A stretch of DNA of 64,000 nt, taken from the NCBI GenBank assembly GCA_964017235.1, contig OZ024940.1, forward strand, positions 28,452,573 through 28,516,572. Direction: 5' to 3'. Origin of the DNA: Sabellastarte sp. h YS-2021. Taxonomy: Eukaryota > Annelida > Polychaeta > Sabellida > Sabellidae. The position numbers and the translations under genes were made by a program. The notes under the pieces are model-generated. The model was not told the DNA's origin and did not search any database. It saw nothing but the letters and a program-made list of their open reading frames with translations. Below, piece by piece: positions 61,894 to 64,000 of the stretch; positions within the stretch are counted from its first letter, which is position 1; every line of letters begins with the position of its first letter.

Positions 61894-62977
61894 ATGACAG
61901 CTGAACAGAGGAACAGTAACAGTTTTAACACATCTGTTGAGGCAATTAGAATCACTTTTGGATTACTATTATGATACATTTGTGCAAGAAAATAAAGAAA
62001 TAAATTTCAGTAAAACTGATTTCTTTTAAGAATCAAACATAATTGAGAACAAGGAAAATCTCTTAAATCCTGTCAGTGAAATGTATGACACTGGTATTAT
62101 CACATCTGACAGTGACAGAACCTTAACAAGTACACTGCGGATAAACAGAAAACTATCAATTCAATGGTCATTGTCAATACCAATAAAGCTGACTATCATA
62201 AACCCAAAAAGCAAAAGGCTGGATCACCACTATCTATGTTTAATCTGAATGCTCCAAAGAATACAGATACAACATCAGAAACTGAGAGTGAAGCCTCAGA
62301 TAATGATTTTCTGTTGGGACCTTCAGTGAACCAAAAAATGGAAGCAAGCACTAGAAGTCGGCATCAACACATAGTTGAGACCCTAACAAATGCTTTCACC
62401 ACTCAATCTGGGAACTTTAAGTTGGAAATTAAAGACATGATAACTAAGGCACAACAAGAAGATAAAGAACTCATGAATACATCAGTGGTTAAAGAAAACA
62501 GCATGTCTAACCATTTGCAGAAAAAGGATGAAGAAATAAAACATCTTCAGATTGGCTTGGATAACTCTCAGCTAAAGGTCCAATTTCTGGAAGGTCGACT
62601 TTCCAGAATGGAAAAGAAAATAGATGATCTTCAAGAAGATCTTCTTCAAGAAAAGGCACGTTCAATGAGATCGAATTTAGCTAAAAACCTATATCCATTG
62701 AAAGAGCCCACAGGATGGGCTAGAAGAGTCAGTCTCTTAAACGACCCATTATTGCTCGTTTCTCATCACAAGAGGACAAAATCAAAGTTCTGAAACATGC
62801 CAAAAATTTTTCAGACTCAAAAAGTACACAATTAGCAACCATCTACCTCCAGAACCCAATGAAACAAAGTGGCAGCCTTGGTCAAAATTTAAAGATGTAA
62901 AGGAACAAAAAAGTAAAGAAAAGTGGATTGGTGAGAAGCTCCTGTTATCTGAAAATTTTTTATAAAAACTGCTGGTA
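61894..62977 (+). pseudogene. L1-like LINE ORF1 (right arm)
   Basis: Starts MTAEQRNSNS at 61,894, with early frameshifts. 62,164-62,793 is a 209-codon uninterrupted stretch: KKQKAGSPLSMFNLNAPKNT, TTSETESEASDNDF (three residues more than the left arm), a coiled coil (HLQIGLDNSQLKVQFLEGRL) and the start of the RNA-binding C-terminal domain. That domain continues in another frame (KVLKHAKNFSDSKSTQLATI). No foldback insertion. Confidence 0.8.
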
Positions 62978-64000
62978 TCATTTTTCTTGAGTATCCAATA
63001 ATTCAGTGGCATAATAGGGCCAATTCAGGTAGTCTAAAAAATTCAGTGACTCTACATTGTAATGGTCTTTCAATTTCTGGATTGTGAGAACCTTTCCCTC
63101 ATTCTCTATTACATCAGAAATCATTATTATTCCTTTAGAATACAATTTGGGGGAAAACATAGCTTTAACTGATACAGCCTCATTGTACCAAAGATGACTT
63201 GATGCAATTTGTAAATTGGAATTTATTTGTTTTTCCTTTGTCAATTTTTTCCATGCAGCAAAGACATCCAACCAAAATATATTATTTGTTTTCATTTGTA
63301 AAGCATTGCTGTAATCAGGCCCAAAATCTGTAAGTCGTCTTAAGTCCCAAAGGATTATTAGTTGAAATAATTTTATCCATGGGGAGGATTTACTGATCAG
63401 TCTATTTATCATCTGGCCTTGTTAGCCACCAGAGAGTACTCCAAGTGTGTCATTTTCAGTCCTCCCATTGAATGATCTAAAATTCTTACATCCCTATTTA
63501 TTTTATCAGGTTTATTTGACCACAGAAATTTAAAAAATATATCATTTAATTCCCTCAGTGAAGAATTAATTGGTGTAGGTAAGCTTGAAAATAAATGGTT
63601 TAACTTGAATAAAAGAATTGTTTTGACCACCACTATTTTTCCTAATGGAGTTAAGTGTCTTTTACTCCAAATGGCTATTTTCTCTGTTACATTAAGAACA
63701 AGCATTTCAGACAGATCTACTGAAAATTTTAATCCTAGCAGGTCAAATTTTGTAGTATTCCACTCAAACTTTTTAGGAATTAGTTGATTTTGAGAATATC
63801 TTTTTTTACCAATCCAAGTTACCTTGGTTTTATCTGTATTAATATTCAACCCTGATATACTACCTTTTATTTCTGCATTTTTGAGTATAAGAAGGTTTAG
63901 TATTTGAGCTGCTATAATAAATAAATAAGGGGAAATGGGATCCCCTTGTCGACAACCACGGCCAATGCTAATAAATTCAGACATAAAACCACTTTGTAAT
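62978..64000 (-). pseudogene. L1-like LINE ORF2 (right arm), runs off the window
   Basis: 63,984-63,409: motif B (GRGCRQGDPISPYLFIIAAQ) passes without a YADD block to LNINTDKTKVTWIGKKRYSQ. After a 1-nt deletion near 63,412, 63,412-62,978 continues with the C-terminal region (DLRRLTDFGPDYSNALQM). The frame is intact where the left arm has an 11-nt loss. Confidence 0.83.

Larger units (their letters stand above)
60110..64000. repeat. Inverted repeat, right arm outer block
   Basis: Complement of 33,012-37,394 without the SINE and foldback. Runs to the window end. Confidence 0.9.

Overview
This is a eukaryotic, AT-rich window made almost entirely of transposable elements, mostly broken and nested. 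I see no convincing host gene, rRNA or CRISPR array. The mix is three Penelope-like element (PLE) families, a DIRS-type element, L1/Tx1-like LINEs, Ty3/gypsy fragments, a tRNA-derived SINE and a terminal-inverted-repeat (TIR) DNA element. This fits an invertebrate animal. The SINE tail (GCGACGTAAAACCCCAAATA) recalls molluscan SINEs, so a bivalve or other lophotrochozoan is my low-confidence guess.

Region 1 (1-17,946) is a head-to-tail tandem array with a period of 6,065-6,066 bp. It holds a partial unit plus two further units, and it starts before the window. Each unit is a fossil mosaic in the same order: DIRS 5' end; PLE-A on the minus strand, with a small foldback inserted in it; two pieces of minus-strand LINE separated by a second foldback; and a dead PLE-B on the plus strand. 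Units differ by only a handful of substitutions and carry the same disabling lesions.

Region 2 (17,947-28,625) holds the array edge, another PLE-B copy with the same lesions, two head-to-head PLE-A copies, a truncated DIRS element (24.1-27.0 kb) whose end is duplicated at the start of every array unit, and a decayed Ty3/gypsy pol piece. Region 3 (28.7-33.0 kb) is LINE sequence in two orientations.

Region 4 (33,012 to the window end) is a large interrupted inverted repeat centred near 51.5 kb. The arms carry an L1-like LINE with ORF1 inverted against ORF2, a TIR element, LINE remnants, and PLE-C. PLE-C is a third family with a basic ORF1, an RT-GIY-YIG ORF2 and an associated two-finger C2H2 ORF. 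Near the centre is a Ty3/gypsy LTR with a primer binding site and gag. Each arm is the other's empty-site control: a SINE and a foldback are in the left arm only, each with a clear target-site duplication, and a 4.7-kb block is missing from the right arm.

The thread through the window is PLE biology. PLE-A and PLE-B ends carry hammerhead-ribozyme-like cores (CTGANGA, a short hairpin, then GAAA) about 20 times on both strands. PLE-A copies repeatedly show a foldback or inverted-3'-end architecture. The non-coding ends of all three PLE families are rich in TGACGT/TGACGTCA motifs. The most promising leads are the ribozyme-bearing tandem array, the 214/215-bp foldback insertions, and the three-ORF PLE-C.
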